Of a stretch of DNA of 64,000 nt, positions 54,394-64,000 are shown piece after piece. The position numbers were made by a program, and so were the translations under genes. Location of the stretch: the NCBI RefSeq assembly GCF_000234665.1, contig NC_018324.1:925501-989500 (forward strand), read 5' to 3'. How positions within the stretch are numbered: position 1 is the stretch's first letter; the number at the start of each line of letters is the position of its first letter. The notes beneath the pieces are model-generated. The model did not search any database. It was not told where the DNA came from and worked only from the letters and a program-made list of their open reading frames with translations. This stretch comes from Leishmania mexicana MHOM/GT/2001/U1103. Taxonomy: Eukaryota > Euglenozoa > Kinetoplastea > Trypanosomatida > Trypanosomatidae.

Positions 54394-55161
54394 ATGGGGA
54401 AGCCTTCGGTCTCCGCATCGCCCAGTCGGCGGTGCGCTGAGTGTGAGCGTAGCTTCGGCATCACACTGTGGAGGCACATCTGCGATGTGTGCCACCACAC
54501 CGTGTGCGACGACTGTGCCCCTCGCAACACTGAGAGCGTTGACGCCAAGGGTGAAAAGGCGATGTTGCGTGTTTGCAAGGCGTGCGGTGCCACAGGTCAC
54601 CGTCTAGGCAGCGCCGCTGGTGGCAACTCCGCTACTGCTACTGCACAGGGCACAGGCACTGCTCGCCCAGACCCACATAGTGAGGCAGAGAGAGAGCGCC
54701 GTGCGCGCATCATCGAAGAGCGCAACAAGACACAGAAAAACCGCGGACGCCCTCAGAACGCGGGCGGCGAGGGTGGCTCCAGAGCTGCGGTTGCGAATGA
54801 GCGGCTTGCGCCACCCGCACCGGCATCTTCATCTCCCACATCAGCCCCGCCAAGAGCGTCTGCCTCGCCTCCGGTCGCTCCGCTGCCACCGTCCGCAAAC
54901 TCTGGCAGCCAAGAGCGTCTGGCCAACCCCGCCTTAGAGGCGGCGGTGCGACGCCAACTGCAGCAGCAAGCGCACGGTCGCGCTGCAGCGTCTTCGCCGG
55001 CGGCGAACATGTCTCCCGAGAAGACGCGTCTCCTTTGCGAGATCGAGGTCCTCCTGGCGAAGCATCTCGAGGATCCGCCGTTTGGCTTGCGGGCAGCGGA
55101 TGAAGCGAAGCTGCATGGGTATCTTCAGTTCCTGAAGAAGAAGTACCGTTTGAGTGAGTAA
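54394..55161 (+). CDS. FYVE-type zinc finger protein
   Basis: The protein has 255 residues. The start MGKPSVSASP at 54394 follows the acceptor at 54218-54219. Residues 14-64 give eight zinc ligands in FYVE spacing: C14-x2-C17, C30-x2-C33, C38-x2-C41, C61-x2-C64, with RHIC at 27-30 in place of the usual RHHC and RVCKAC at the last pair. FYVE domains bind phosphatidylinositol 3-phosphate on endosomes. The WxxD motif is absent and the basic RR/KHHCR patch is weakened, so lipid binding may be altered. The middle (about 75-205) is Ala/Pro/Ser-rich and disordered. The last 50 residues (SPEKTRLLCEIEVLL and on) are a conserved-looking helical tail of unknown role. Confidence 0.85.
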   Translation: MGKPSVSASPSRRCAECERSFGITLWRHICDVCHHTVCDDCAPRNTESVDAKGEKAMLRVCKACGATGHRLGSAAGGNSATATAQGTGTARPDPHSEAERERRARIIEERNKTQKNRGRPQNAGGEGGSRAAVANERLAPPAPASSSPTSAPPRASASPPVAPLPPSANSGSQERLANPALEAAVRRQLQQQAHGRAAASSPAANMSPEKTRLLCEIEVLLAKHLEDPPFGLRAADEAKLHGYLQFLKKKYRLSE

Positions 55162-56481
55162 CTGGGGAGAATGGTCGGGCGTTTCCGGGAGTGTGGTCGG
55201 CCGAGTCGTCCTCCTCTTCTCCCAAGGCTGTCTAGTGGCCTGTGGGCCTGCGTGAGCAAGCGTAGGTGCGATGATGTTCTCTTCGCGTTTCGTCGCTCAA
55301 CGTGTTCGTAAAATGCCTGTGTACATGTTGGGGGGGAGGTGGGTCGCTGTGTGTCTCTGCCTTCTCTCTGTTTCTCGTGATGCGCACCACTCCTTGCATT
55401 TTGCTCTCGCATGCTCGCCAACGACTTCCTCCTCCTCTCTCCTTGTGTGCACTTCTGGGTGCGGGAACACGACCACTATCACCGTAATCACCACCAACAC
55501 TTTGCGTTGCCTTTCCTCTTGAGTGTGAAGAATGAATGATGTCTCCCCCCCCCCCCGCCCCCCACCACCCAGACGAGGAAGGGAGAGGCTGCGAGAGCAA
55601 AACGGAAAACAAAGAGCTTGTAAGAAGAGAGGACGGCGCAAAGTGCATGCGCATGTTCGCGCCTCTTACTAACGTTTAGCGATCGCCTGCTGTCAGGTGC
55701 TAGAAGAACCTCTCGTGCGCTATAGTGTTTTGCTATTGCGCATGCAGGGTGCCGAATGTGAAACCTCCAAGAAACCGAATGCGCCAACATCGAATCACTA
55801 TCGCTCTGGCGAACTCCGTAACTCACATACCCTGCGCTTCCGTTTCCCTCACGTGCCCGTGTGTTGCCATGCCACTCTTCTGCCCTTTGCCTGCGTCTCC
55901 TCGTTGACCTTTTCGTATTTCTCTTTCTCTCCTCCTCACCCCCCCCCCTCTCGGTCTTTGGGCCGCCTCCAACAACACGTAGCTCGGCGCATCGAATTTG
56001 AAAACGAACCCGGGCTCCGCAGCCATCGACTCCAGCTGGCAGACTCTACTGTCAGCGCTGTTGTGCACTGAAGCGAAGCACTGCATACGCAAATACGGCA
56101 CCGCCCTGATGTGTCTGTGCGTGGTAGCTATGTGGACACACTGCCACCGCCACTCTACCCATTAATCTCCTCTCTTCCCCTCCTCCTTATCCCCTCACTC
56201 CTCCACGCACCTTCAGCCAGACGGCCAATAGCAAAGGCGGCAACAAACTTAAATCCCACGCTGTGCGCCGATTCTGTCCTCACTGCCCTCACCTGCTCAC
56301 TCTCGGGAAAGCCTCATACCAACCGTGTAGGGACAGGCGCGCCAACATACACGCAAGCAGCTCGGTACGTGCACGCACGGCGTTTCGTTTTCTTTCCTTC
56401 TTCGTTATCCCCCTTTGAACCTGGGATGGAGGCGCATGTTTAGCAAACAGGCGAAAAAGGAACACCTTCGTATTCGGCGCA
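55162..56481 (+). other. Intergenic spacer
   Basis: CT-, GT- and C-rich spacer (C run near 55546-55556). No gene seen. Confidence 0.6.
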
Positions 56482-57837
56482 ATGCAGGATTGGCAGATTG
56501 CCGTGCTCGTCATCGTCATTGTCGTGTTTGTGGGGCTGGCGACGCCGCTCATCTATCTTATTTACCGCTTTGGCAGCCGCCGACGCCGCTACTCCTCGAA
56601 AAGGACGAACATGACCACCTCCCGCTACGCCGATAGCAGCTGTTGCGCCAAATATGGCATCCTTGACGCCGGAGATGCCTTTGCCCAGCTGTTCCGCGGT
56701 GACCCGCGCATTCATTCCAGCACCCATCTGCTTTACTTTGTGGACTTTCAAGGAGAACTGCACTGGATCAACTTCAATAAGAAACCGGCGGCAAAGATCG
56801 ACACCGAGTCGGCGATACAGCAGTATATCTTCGAAACCTTTCATCCTATAGTCGAAGAAGACAACAGGGTAGTCCCTTTACCCCCTGAGATGCTGGCTCT
56901 GTCGTACATAAACTATCATCAGACGCTGGTAGTGCTGGACCTGAATCGCCTGCTCGCCCGTGACGCTGAGTTCGGTGCACGGATGCGGCACACCGCAGAG
57001 CGCCCGTTGCTGTTATCGCGACTGGTGGCAGACGGCGCCGATAGGGCCGTATTGACGGCACTAAGTCGTTACGGCCACACTGCTGGGGACGCTTTCGTGC
57101 CGCCCGTCACTCAAACAAGCGGGCAGTGCCCGGCACTTGTCACAGCGTCACCACTGCAGCAGTATCAGCAGCGGATTGAGGTAGACCTTAGTACATCTCG
57201 CGCAAATCCAATGTCCACGACTCCAGCAGTTTCAACCTCTCTGCCCAACACACACGCCCCTCCGCCGACGGTCCAGCCGCCCGTCGCTCCCCCTCTACTC
57301 CCGCCATCGAACTTCAGCTCTTCGTACGCGTGCGACATTTTCGGCATGGCACCCACCCCTGTCATTCACCCATGCGACACGCATCACATCACGACCAGCA
57401 CCCCCGTCTCCATCACGGCAGCCTCGTACGTGTTGCTGAACGCCAACGGCAGTGGCACGGAGCTTGACGCGATGAGCACAGCGAGGATTGAAGGGGCGCG
57501 GCTCCGGTGGGACCGACGACAGAGCCTTGTGGTGTCATTTGTGTCGGGGGTGTTGTCGGGGTACCAGTGCATCATTGACCCCATCACAGAGGAGGCGACA
57601 CTCTCCACAGAGTCTGCAGCGCGCGCCACGAACGTCAACGGTGTGGAGTCCATCGTGTGTCGGCGTGCCGACGCCCTATACTACACCGTCGAGCGCGTGA
57701 ACTCGACGCAGTGGCTGCCATTTGACAAGGCCTTCTACCTCCCGGCTGGGCGGTGGTGTGTGCGGGCCCGCGCCACACTGTACTGCGACAACAGCAGCAA
57801 AACGATCGCGAAAGTCTTCACGGTGAGTATGATTTGA
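56482..57837 (+). CDS. Hypothetical single-pass membrane protein
   Basis: The protein has 451 residues and no recognised family. Residues 7-29 (IAVLVIVIVVFVGLATPLIY and on) form one strong transmembrane helix, followed by a basic stop-transfer patch (SRRRRYSSKR). This predicts a short N-terminus outside or in the lumen and a large cytosolic body. Residues about 45-185 look globular (YFVDFQGELHWINF, PLPPEMLALSYINYHQTLVV). About 215-275 is Pro/Ser/Thr-rich. The last 170 residues look like a beta-rich domain (SITAASYVLLNANGSG, RRQSLVVSFVSGVLSGY, ending KVFTVSMI). Start is the first ATG of the frame after spacer. Function unknown. Confidence 0.78.
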   Translation: MQDWQIAVLVIVIVVFVGLATPLIYLIYRFGSRRRRYSSKRTNMTTSRYADSSCCAKYGILDAGDAFAQLFRGDPRIHSSTHLLYFVDFQGELHWINFNKKPAAKIDTESAIQQYIFETFHPIVEEDNRVVPLPPEMLALSYINYHQTLVVLDLNRLLARDAEFGARMRHTAERPLLLSRLVADGADRAVLTALSRYGHTAGDAFVPPVTQTSGQCPALVTASPLQQYQQRIEVDLSTSRANPMSTTPAVSTSLPNTHAPPPTVQPPVAPPLLPPSNFSSSYACDIFGMAPTPVIHPCDTHHITTSTPVSITAASYVLLNANGSGTELDAMSTARIEGARLRWDRRQSLVVSFVSGVLSGYQCIIDPITEEATLSTESAARATNVNGVESIVCRRADALYYTVERVNSTQWLPFDKAFYLPAGRWCVRARATLYCDNSSKTIAKVFTVSMI

Positions 57838-58027
57838 CACGTGCTTAGGAAAAAGATGGCAGGAGAGGGGGAGCTGCCTGGGATTATGCACGCCGCCTCC
57901 TGATTCTCCTGCGTTCATACCTCTTTCATGACACTAAACAAACGTGCTTACTCACATGGGTGTCGACTGTATTGCCCGCCTGCCTTCTGTTCTCGTCATG
58001 TTTCGAAGGACTGCTAAGGTGGTCGTG
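57838..58027 (+). other. 3' flank of membrane protein gene
   Basis: Short spacer up to the retroposon-like element; no gene seen. Confidence 0.5.
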
Positions 58028-58535
58028 ATGACAGGGGGGACACACCTCACCGCGTGGTATCCCAGGATCCAGCGCCCCCGCTCTATGTGTGGGGAGGCCA
58101 ATCAGCACCCTTTCTGTCCCTTCCAAAATGCCGAGCCACCACTGGTGGTGAAAGGGTCGTGCGCCTGCGGCGTGGGGGGTGGTCGGAGTGGTGTATCGCT
58201 GCTGCTGTCGGTGGGCAGGTCCTGGATAGCGATGCGCCGGAGGGCGCTGCGACACTGCACACGCGTGTACCATCCATGTGATTGGGCAGAGTGTCGGCGT
58301 GGCTCAAACGTACCTCACCTGGCCAAGGCGAGGGATGCGCCAGGTCGCGGAAGGCACCATGGGATCAGCTGTGGGGCGGCCTGCGAGGCGGGGTGTGTTC
58401 AGAGTTTGAGGCAGGGGGCGTGCTCGGATGACCGGGTCAGCGCATGGCTTGTACCGCGTGTCTGCAGCTGCTTCGCCCCACGCCGATGGGGACCTGTGAC
58501 AGGCCAGGTAGACTGGAGTGGGAACTCGTGCTTCA
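58028..58535 (+). mobile_element. SIDER2-like short degenerate retroposon, copy 2
   Basis: Same 508-bp element as 46665-47172, same orientation, again in the 3' flank of a gene. The two noticed differences lie in the first 90 bases (CCAGGATCC and CAGCACCC here against CCAGCATCC and CAGCATCC). Confidence 0.68.
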
Positions 58536-59791
58536 TTGAAGATGTTTTTGTTTTTCTTTACAAAGCTGAGGTGGCAACGCTGGCAGTCTTCTGTGTGACG
58601 ACTGCTACCACGCCGTCGACGGTGCTGTGAGTGCCTCATGTGCCTTCTAGGTGAGCTGCACCGGAGCCCCTCCTACTTTCCACGTTTCTTCCTCTGTTTT
58701 CATTGTGTGTCTGTGCTCGACTCTCAGGTTTGAATTCGGGATCGCGGAAAGTTTTTCTCTGCTGTCATGGATGTCCTGTTCACTGTGCGGGTGTACCTGT
58801 GATTCTGTGCATAGAGGTACACATACATGCATACATATATAGCATATATATATATATGTAGGGAGATTTGTGTATGTGTACACGCGTTCACTTCGTATCT
58901 AGATGTGCAGTTTGTTCTTATTGCCTTTTTTTTCTTGCGTTGAGGAAAGGGGAGAGAGGGTGGGTGGGTGGGGTGGCGGGTCTGTTGGCGCATGAGGAGG
59001 AAAGGGCATCTGCTCGCTTCTTTGGTTTCGTACATTTTTTTTCTTTCGGCTGCTTTCCCCACACACAGACGCAGAGACCCCCTCCCCTCCCCCTCTCCTC
59101 TTCTCTTTCTTATTTTTGCTAAACGACAAATCCTCGGCTCACTTCTCTGATGTCTCCCCTCCGGTTCTCTCATGGCACTTGCACGGCGAATGCGAGGATG
59201 TACAACAGCACCGAAAATAATACTCATTAGAAAAAAGGGGCGTGGCATGCCATTCTGGCCGTATTCGATCTCCTGGCGTCCTGCGGTCGTCTCTAGCCTG
59301 GGCACTTCCCTGTTGACTCTGCTATACAGGCTGCTGCTGCACTGGCACCGGTTGTTCGCAACGGGATAGTTCATGTAGGGGACTGGAGGTGTCAGAAGCG
59401 ACTTTGTCACCACACCGCATCCGATATGAAAGAAGTAAGGACGACGAAAAGTTGCATGAACCGTCGCTTGGCTTTTTTTTTGGAATATGGTACGTGCGTG
59501 TGCATGAGTGCTACCATGAGACGTCCTGGCTCGCCCTCAACATTCTTCCCACGCGCGCTTTTCTTTTCTCCCTCACCTGCGACAACCGAGAGCATATATC
59601 GCAGCGCTCTTCTGTTGTGCTTGTCTCTGTATGTGTGCGTGCTGGTGTGCTTGTGGGTTGTGCATCCAAGGCACTGCAGGAGCGTTCCCTTCGCCGAAAT
59701 CGGGCGCGAAGAAAGAGTCCATCGCACAAGCACAGCACACGGGCCGCACCGCGCTTGCAGAGAACAAGACCAACACGCGACGCGTAAGGAC
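58536..59791 (+). other. Intergenic spacer and 5' UTR
   Basis: No gene seen. Contains a TA-rich microsatellite at 58835-58857, then CT-rich spacer. Pyrimidine-rich sequence near 59606-59634 is a candidate splice signal for the next gene. Confidence 0.55.
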
Positions 59792-61915
59792 ATGTTGCAG
59801 GGCATTTTGGGGTCCATGCCAAGCACAGGCATCCGCGAGGCGGAGAACGTACTTCGGCAGAGTTGGCCATCGCTTCTCAAGCTGAGGGGTGAGGCGAAGA
59901 CCCGGGTCTGCGCCGATGCAGAGTCCTTCCTCAAGGCGCAGCTCACCAATAGACCAGCGCCGTCCGATACCTTGGCCATCTTTACTACCATCTACGTGAC
60001 CGCGGTGCACGCCATCCACTCTGGCCTTGTCGCACCAGTCCGATGGGCCACGGCGCAAGAAAGCCCCTTCCGTCGGTCGATGCCTGTTGAGCGCGCGCTG
60101 CCGTCACGCACCGAGGCCGCGCGAGTTGTCACCAGTGTGTGCGAGCGGCTTCTGCTCGCCAACGCGGAGGTAGCGGGTGCGTACTTCAGCAAGTTGCTGC
60201 GTGAAACGGCCATGGGGGTACCTCTTCTGGCCCTTGTGCTACGCGCGTACGGCGAGGCGGCGGTGAACGTACTGTCAGCCCATTCAGAGGAACCACAGTA
60301 CATCGAAAACTGCATCCATCATCTCGTTTTGGCAACATACAAGTTTACCGAGGCCATGTCTGACGATGCTCTTACTATCGCCCATCCAATCCTCCTGCAC
60401 GTCGCCCGCGTGAGTGGTCACACTCCGGACGCAATGCAGCTCTTGTGCCGCCCGATCTACTCCGTTAGCCCAATGCTGACGGGTATTGGCTTGTTTGACT
60501 ACGTCGCCTACCATGCTGAGGCTGCGCTCCTGCTTGCTGCACTCGAGCAGTACGAAAGCGCCATGTACGCCCTTGTACCAGTGAACCAGCTTTCTCCAAC
60601 GCGCGGCACGCGGGAAGGTGAAATAGGAAACCGTGGCGGAGCCGGCGAAGGAGATCTCCCACCGTGGCTACACGGGCTCGAGGATGAGGAAGCTGACGTG
60701 TGCGATGCCATCCCCCGCAGTGGCGGTTGCGCTGCGGACGCCAGCCGGGCTCCCGTTACCGGTGCCGATAGCGCTCTCCCTGAGCAGCAACCGGTGCTCC
60801 TCTACCCCTGGTACCGCACGGAGTGTGTCGGGGAGACGCGCAAATACACCAGCAGCACCGATGCCAAAGGCCGAACCGCTAAGGCAAATTCCCTTATGTG
60901 GCGAGATATCTTGGTGCCGTCCGCGATCGAACGCGAAATGAATCGCCGCGCCGTTACGTGGGCAAACCGTTTGGGCATCGTGCTGCTCGCTGCGGCCTTT
61001 GGCGGCGGCAGCCCACGCGGCGTGATGGCGCTCACACCGTCGGTCGGGGGGCGGATCGTGGACGACGAAGAGGCGTCGTCCATATGGACTGGCATGGCGT
61101 CGGCGATCGTTGGCCATGTGTGCTTTCCGCATCCGCTGTTTCGCCTCCTGACGGAGACCACTCCCGTGTCGCTCCGCTCCTTTGTGCACGTCGTCACGAC
61201 CGAGAAGACGACGAGTGCGCGGCCCTACGCGGACCTTCTCGTAGCAATCTCCCAACGCGATACAAAAAATGCCTATCAGTGCCTAGGCAATCCCGCCAAT
61301 GTCGCGCTGTTCACAGCAGACCTCACGCTGGATCTGGTCAGGGCAACGGTGCTGCGTGAGCTTCCGCGACACATTCTACTAGATGTGGCGCGCATGTACG
61401 CTCATGTGCCGGTGCAAATGCTGTTAGACCGGATACAACTCACACGCGCGGTCGCTAAAGCCAACGGCGTGACGCCAGCGAATGAAAGTGCAGAAGATGA
61501 GGAAAAGCCACTGGATGCCGCCGCTGTGGACAGCAGACACGCGCTTGTGCAGCTGTTGGTCAAGATGTCCGCAGCCGGAGATATAACGTCCTCTCACGTG
61601 TGCGTCGCTGCAGCTCCCGCTGCTGATGCGGCCGCGAAGGAACATGCAACTTTCTACCCCGTCGAAGAGGTAGCCAGGCAGTTGAATAGCGGCGCGGCCC
61701 CCTCCTTTTGTGCGTCCACTGCCAGCGTGAAGTGGACGCTGCCGTCCTCAGCAGCGCTCTTGCAGCGCTGTGCTCAAGTTGTGCAGTTCCACATCTGTCA
61801 ATACCCGAGCGCCAACCTCGACACCTCTCTTGTGCCGATGCTGGTTCAGCTGCAGGAGCTTCACAGGGTCGTGGATGCCGACGCCGAAGAGCTGTGTGAC
61901 ACGGGGATTGTGTAG
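59792..61915 (+). CDS. Large helical protein, possibly PCI-domain/COP9 signalosome subunit 3-like
   Basis: The protein has 707 residues. The start MLQGILGSMP at 59792 is chosen because upstream in-frame sequence reads as spacer. It is mostly alpha-helical, with repeated leucine-rich helix pairs (for example VTSVCERLLLANAEVAGAYF near residue 112, YVAYHAEAALLLAALEQYES near 238). In the C-terminal third, VLRELPRHILLDVARMYAH then VPVQMLLDRI has the shape of the PCI winged-helix entry (L..L.H..L.DIA..). A conserved-looking helix near the end (LQRCAQVVQFHICQ) follows a low-complexity insert. PCI subunits occur in the proteasome lid, eIF3 and COP9 signalosome; the CSN3 layout is my best guess only. 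Confidence 0.6.
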   Translation: MLQGILGSMPSTGIREAENVLRQSWPSLLKLRGEAKTRVCADAESFLKAQLTNRPAPSDTLAIFTTIYVTAVHAIHSGLVAPVRWATAQESPFRRSMPVERALPSRTEAARVVTSVCERLLLANAEVAGAYFSKLLRETAMGVPLLALVLRAYGEAAVNVLSAHSEEPQYIENCIHHLVLATYKFTEAMSDDALTIAHPILLHVARVSGHTPDAMQLLCRPIYSVSPMLTGIGLFDYVAYHAEAALLLAALEQYESAMYALVPVNQLSPTRGTREGEIGNRGGAGEGDLPPWLHGLEDEEADVCDAIPRSGGCAADASRAPVTGADSALPEQQPVLLYPWYRTECVGETRKYTSSTDAKGRTAKANSLMWRDILVPSAIEREMNRRAVTWANRLGIVLLAAAFGGGSPRGVMALTPSVGGRIVDDEEASSIWTGMASAIVGHVCFPHPLFRLLTETTPVSLRSFVHVVTTEKTTSARPYADLLVAISQRDTKNAYQCLGNPANVALFTADLTLDLVRATVLRELPRHILLDVARMYAHVPVQMLLDRIQLTRAVAKANGVTPANESAEDEEKPLDAAAVDSRHALVQLLVKMSAAGDITSSHVCVAAAPAADAAAKEHATFYPVEEVARQLNSGAAPSFCASTASVKWTLPSSAALLQRCAQVVQFHICQYPSANLDTSLVPMLVQLQELHRVVDADAEELCDTGIV

Positions 61916-63412
61916 GGCGGGGAGGGGGCACACACGGTATCGTGCCGATTGAACGATGAAGGTCGTGTGACATGTGGCGTCTTCTCCTTGGTGCTCGTCT
62001 CTTTGTTTCTCGCGTCCGACCAACTATTTTTTTTGTGTGTGTGTGTCTTGCGAATACCCTCGCTGAGTGACTTGTACACATCATGTAAGCGTGCGTGGGT
62101 GTACGCGCTGCTGGTCATTCGCCTCTTGTGTCCCTCCGCTGTTTCACATTGTTTTTTTTCTCCTCGCACCGGTCTTTAGTGGTCTGCGAATGGGCGTGGG
62201 TGTGCACATGAGTGCACTGCTGTGTATATCGAAGGGAGGGAGCGTGACCATGCATGCGCCTCCGCATTCATTCCCGCTTGACTTTCATGCTTGCAACCAT
62301 CAGCAGTGATTTGCCTGTGTGAGGCCGCATTCAGGCAAGAACGCCGTTCACTTTCTTGTGTGGGTGTGGCGCTTATCCACTGTTTCGTGGTCGTTTTTCG
62401 CCGTTCCTCTCTCTCGTCCTGGATGTCGTGTGGAGGTACCGGAGCCCGAGAGACCACGCACGGAGGTGCCCCCACACAGCATCCGGGTGACTGAGGTGAA
62501 GGAGACACACAAACGGAGCGGCGCAAGAAGCGCTGCGAGGTGTCGACCACCTTTCCAGACCAAAGAAAAAAAACATACAAGGGATATCGTACTCAGACAC
62601 CGCGTTTCTAGCGTGGGTGTTGGTGTGTGCCTTCTGCGTCTGTGCCGGCGAGAAATGTACGGTGGCCTCTTTTCCTTTTGGCGCGGGATGGGGTGCGGGG
62701 GGAGGGGTACAGCAAGTACATTTTAGGCGGCAGTCGTAGCAGTACCCTCCCTTTGCTACGGTGGGCACACGGACTCGGCTGGAACGGAAGACTCTCACTA
62801 CTCCTTCTCTTTCACACACGCATGTGTCTCTGTAGACACGCGCTGGTGTTGAGGGGACCTTGGATGGAGTCGATCACTTTACCCGGCGGCACTGCTGGAA
62901 AAGCGAAGCAAACTTTGTCATCAGAGTTGAGCCCACCAGTGGAGAGTGCCGCTTCACGGCCATAACACGAAGACGCGCAAAGATGTTCCACGAAACCTAT
63001 CAAGCTCTCCATGCAGCCACACAAACCAACCAACCCCCATCCTGGCCAGAAACTCCCTCTCTCCCACCCTTAGTTCTCCCTCTATTGAGCAGGAATCACC
63101 CATCTATACAGCCGCGTTTCTTCTTGGCTGTGATATAAGTCGGGAATCTGATCGAAGCGGAAAAAAGCACTTGCTGGACCTGGCGAAGGGTCCGTTGTAG
63201 TCCTGAGCCATCCTTCTCCCCTCCTCGTCTGTGCCCGACCGCCCCGCAGCCTCAGCGTGCGTGTGTACGCATCTTTGCTACTGCACGCAAGTGGTCTGGA
63301 ACGCCTACAAGCAAAGGCACACCTTCGTCTATTCCATAGCTAGACATTGGCGTATAACTGAGCATCAAAGGTAGAAAACGTCACTCATACAGAGCTCTCC
63401 ACCACGGCCTCA
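61916..63412 (+). other. Intergenic spacer (1.5 kb)
   Basis: T-, GT- and CT-rich spacer. No gene seen. The pyrimidine tract at about 63053-63070 with AG at 63072-63073 is a candidate splice acceptor for the acid phosphatase gene. Confidence 0.55.
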
Positions 63413-64000
63413 ATGACGCCTCTTGGGCGCGGCGCTCTGGCGCGGCGCTCGGTGTTTTCCACTCTTCTTGTGGCCCTTGTGTTGGTGATGAATATGGCGA
63501 GGCTTGTCTCAGCGTTCGGTCTCCACGCTGCGCGACGCAATAAGCCGTCAACAGCACCTGAGACAAGTTACCTCCCACATCCCCGCGCGAACATCAACTG
63601 GACACAGCAGAGCCTGAGCTCAAATTTAACCAAGGCGGAGCGCAAGGAGATTCTCAAAAGCAAGCTGGTGCTGACAAAGCTGGTGGTGCTCAATCGCCAC
63701 GGCCACCGCGCACCGAACGCGCCGTTTTGGAAGATGTGCCCAAACGATATCAAGAGCAAGAAGCGCTACGACGTCGACGCAGAGGACTTGACTGGGCTCG
63801 GCATGGAGGAGGAGTACAGCTTTGGCCAATATATACGAAACACCTATCACGCCTTTATTGGCGACAAGTTCAACCGCACGCTGCACTACTTCCGCGCTGT
63901 CGGCGAGCCGCGCATCTTGCAGTCGGCGATGGCGGTGGCCCAAGGCATCTTCCCGAACGGATTCGGGCTGGGCGGCTACTTGCCCTCGCGGCCGCAGTTT
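63413..64000 (+). CDS. Membrane-bound histidine acid phosphatase (5' part, cut by window end)
   Basis: The first 196 residues of a histidine acid phosphatase, which hydrolyses phosphomonoesters at acid pH through a phosphohistidine. Residues about 13-36 (VFSTLLVALVLVMNMARLV and on) form a signal peptide or signal anchor after a basic N-terminus. The active-site motif LNRHGHRAPNAP places the nucleophile at His96. AVGEPRILQSAMAVAQGIFP continues the fold (the family has a conserved Arg in an R-x-x-x-S-A-x-x-x-x-G-x-F pattern). The catalytic HD pair and any C-terminal transmembrane anchor lie beyond the window. In Leishmania this family includes the endosomal/lysosomal membrane-bound acid phosphatase and secreted forms; the anchor-like N-terminus does not separate them. 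Confidence 0.9.
   Translation, partial: MTPLGRGALARRSVFSTLLVALVLVMNMARLVSAFGLHAARRNKPSTAPETSYLPHPRANINWTQQSLSSNLTKAERKEILKSKLVLTKLVVLNRHGHRAPNAPFWKMCPNDIKSKKRYDVDAEDLTGLGMEEEYSFGQYIRNTYHAFIGDKFNRTLHYFRAVGEPRILQSAMAVAQGIFPNGFGLGGYLPSRPQF

Overview
The window is protozoan nuclear DNA and almost certainly comes from a Leishmania chromosome (L. major chromosome 36 type). It is GC-rich. All recognisable protein genes are intronless, lie on the + strand and are separated by long pyrimidine-rich spacers, as expected of one trypanosomatid polycistronic unit matured by trans-splicing and polyadenylation. The order cytosolic GAPDH, tyrosine aminotransferase, base J glucosyltransferase, two sterol 24-C-methyltransferases and a DPP8-like peptidase agrees with my recollection of L. 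major chromosome 36. I cannot fix the species. Four 100-N gaps (3292-3391, 4871-4970, 6582-6681, 26109-26208) mark it as a draft assembly; all fall in or beside repeats.

Layout. 1-133: tail of a membrane protein. 2058-3053: cytosolic GAPDH. 3392-8130: a non-coding tandem array of a 1304-bp unit. 9226-10572: tyrosine aminotransferase. 14216-14812: one arm of a 597-bp inverted repeat whose partner is at 35613-36209. Between the arms lie a protein with a thrice-repeated KPVS-type motif (16410-17321), a small hypothetical protein (17998-18555), base J glucosyltransferase (20715-23600), the duplicated sterol methyltransferase (24930-25991 and 28692-29753) with an ingi/L1Tc-type retroposon remnant between the copies, an EF-hand protein (32215-33231) and a decayed lactate/malate dehydrogenase-family pseudogene (about 34272-35060). 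37379-43147: a 1922-residue cullin. 43778-46336: DPP8-like serine peptidase. 46337-52605: a SIDER2-like retroposon and two copies of a 1.5-kb GC-rich repeat. 52606-61915: a centrin-like EF-hand protein, a FYVE zinc-finger protein, a single-pass membrane protein, a second copy of the SIDER2-like element, and a large helical protein that may be a PCI/COP9 subunit. 63413-64000: the 5' part of a membrane-bound histidine acid phosphatase.

The genes do not form one pathway; co-transcription in Leishmania does not imply shared function. Themes present are carbon and amino-acid metabolism (GAPDH, TAT), ergosterol synthesis (SMT), DNA base J synthesis (JGT), ubiquitin-type regulation (cullin, possible COP9-like subunit), calcium binding, endosomal lipid binding (FYVE) and proteolysis. 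The most noteworthy items are the LDH-like pseudogene, the retroposon fragment with a crippled 2A motif, the large inverted repeat around the JGT/SMT segment, and the near-identical repeat families that could drive rearrangement.
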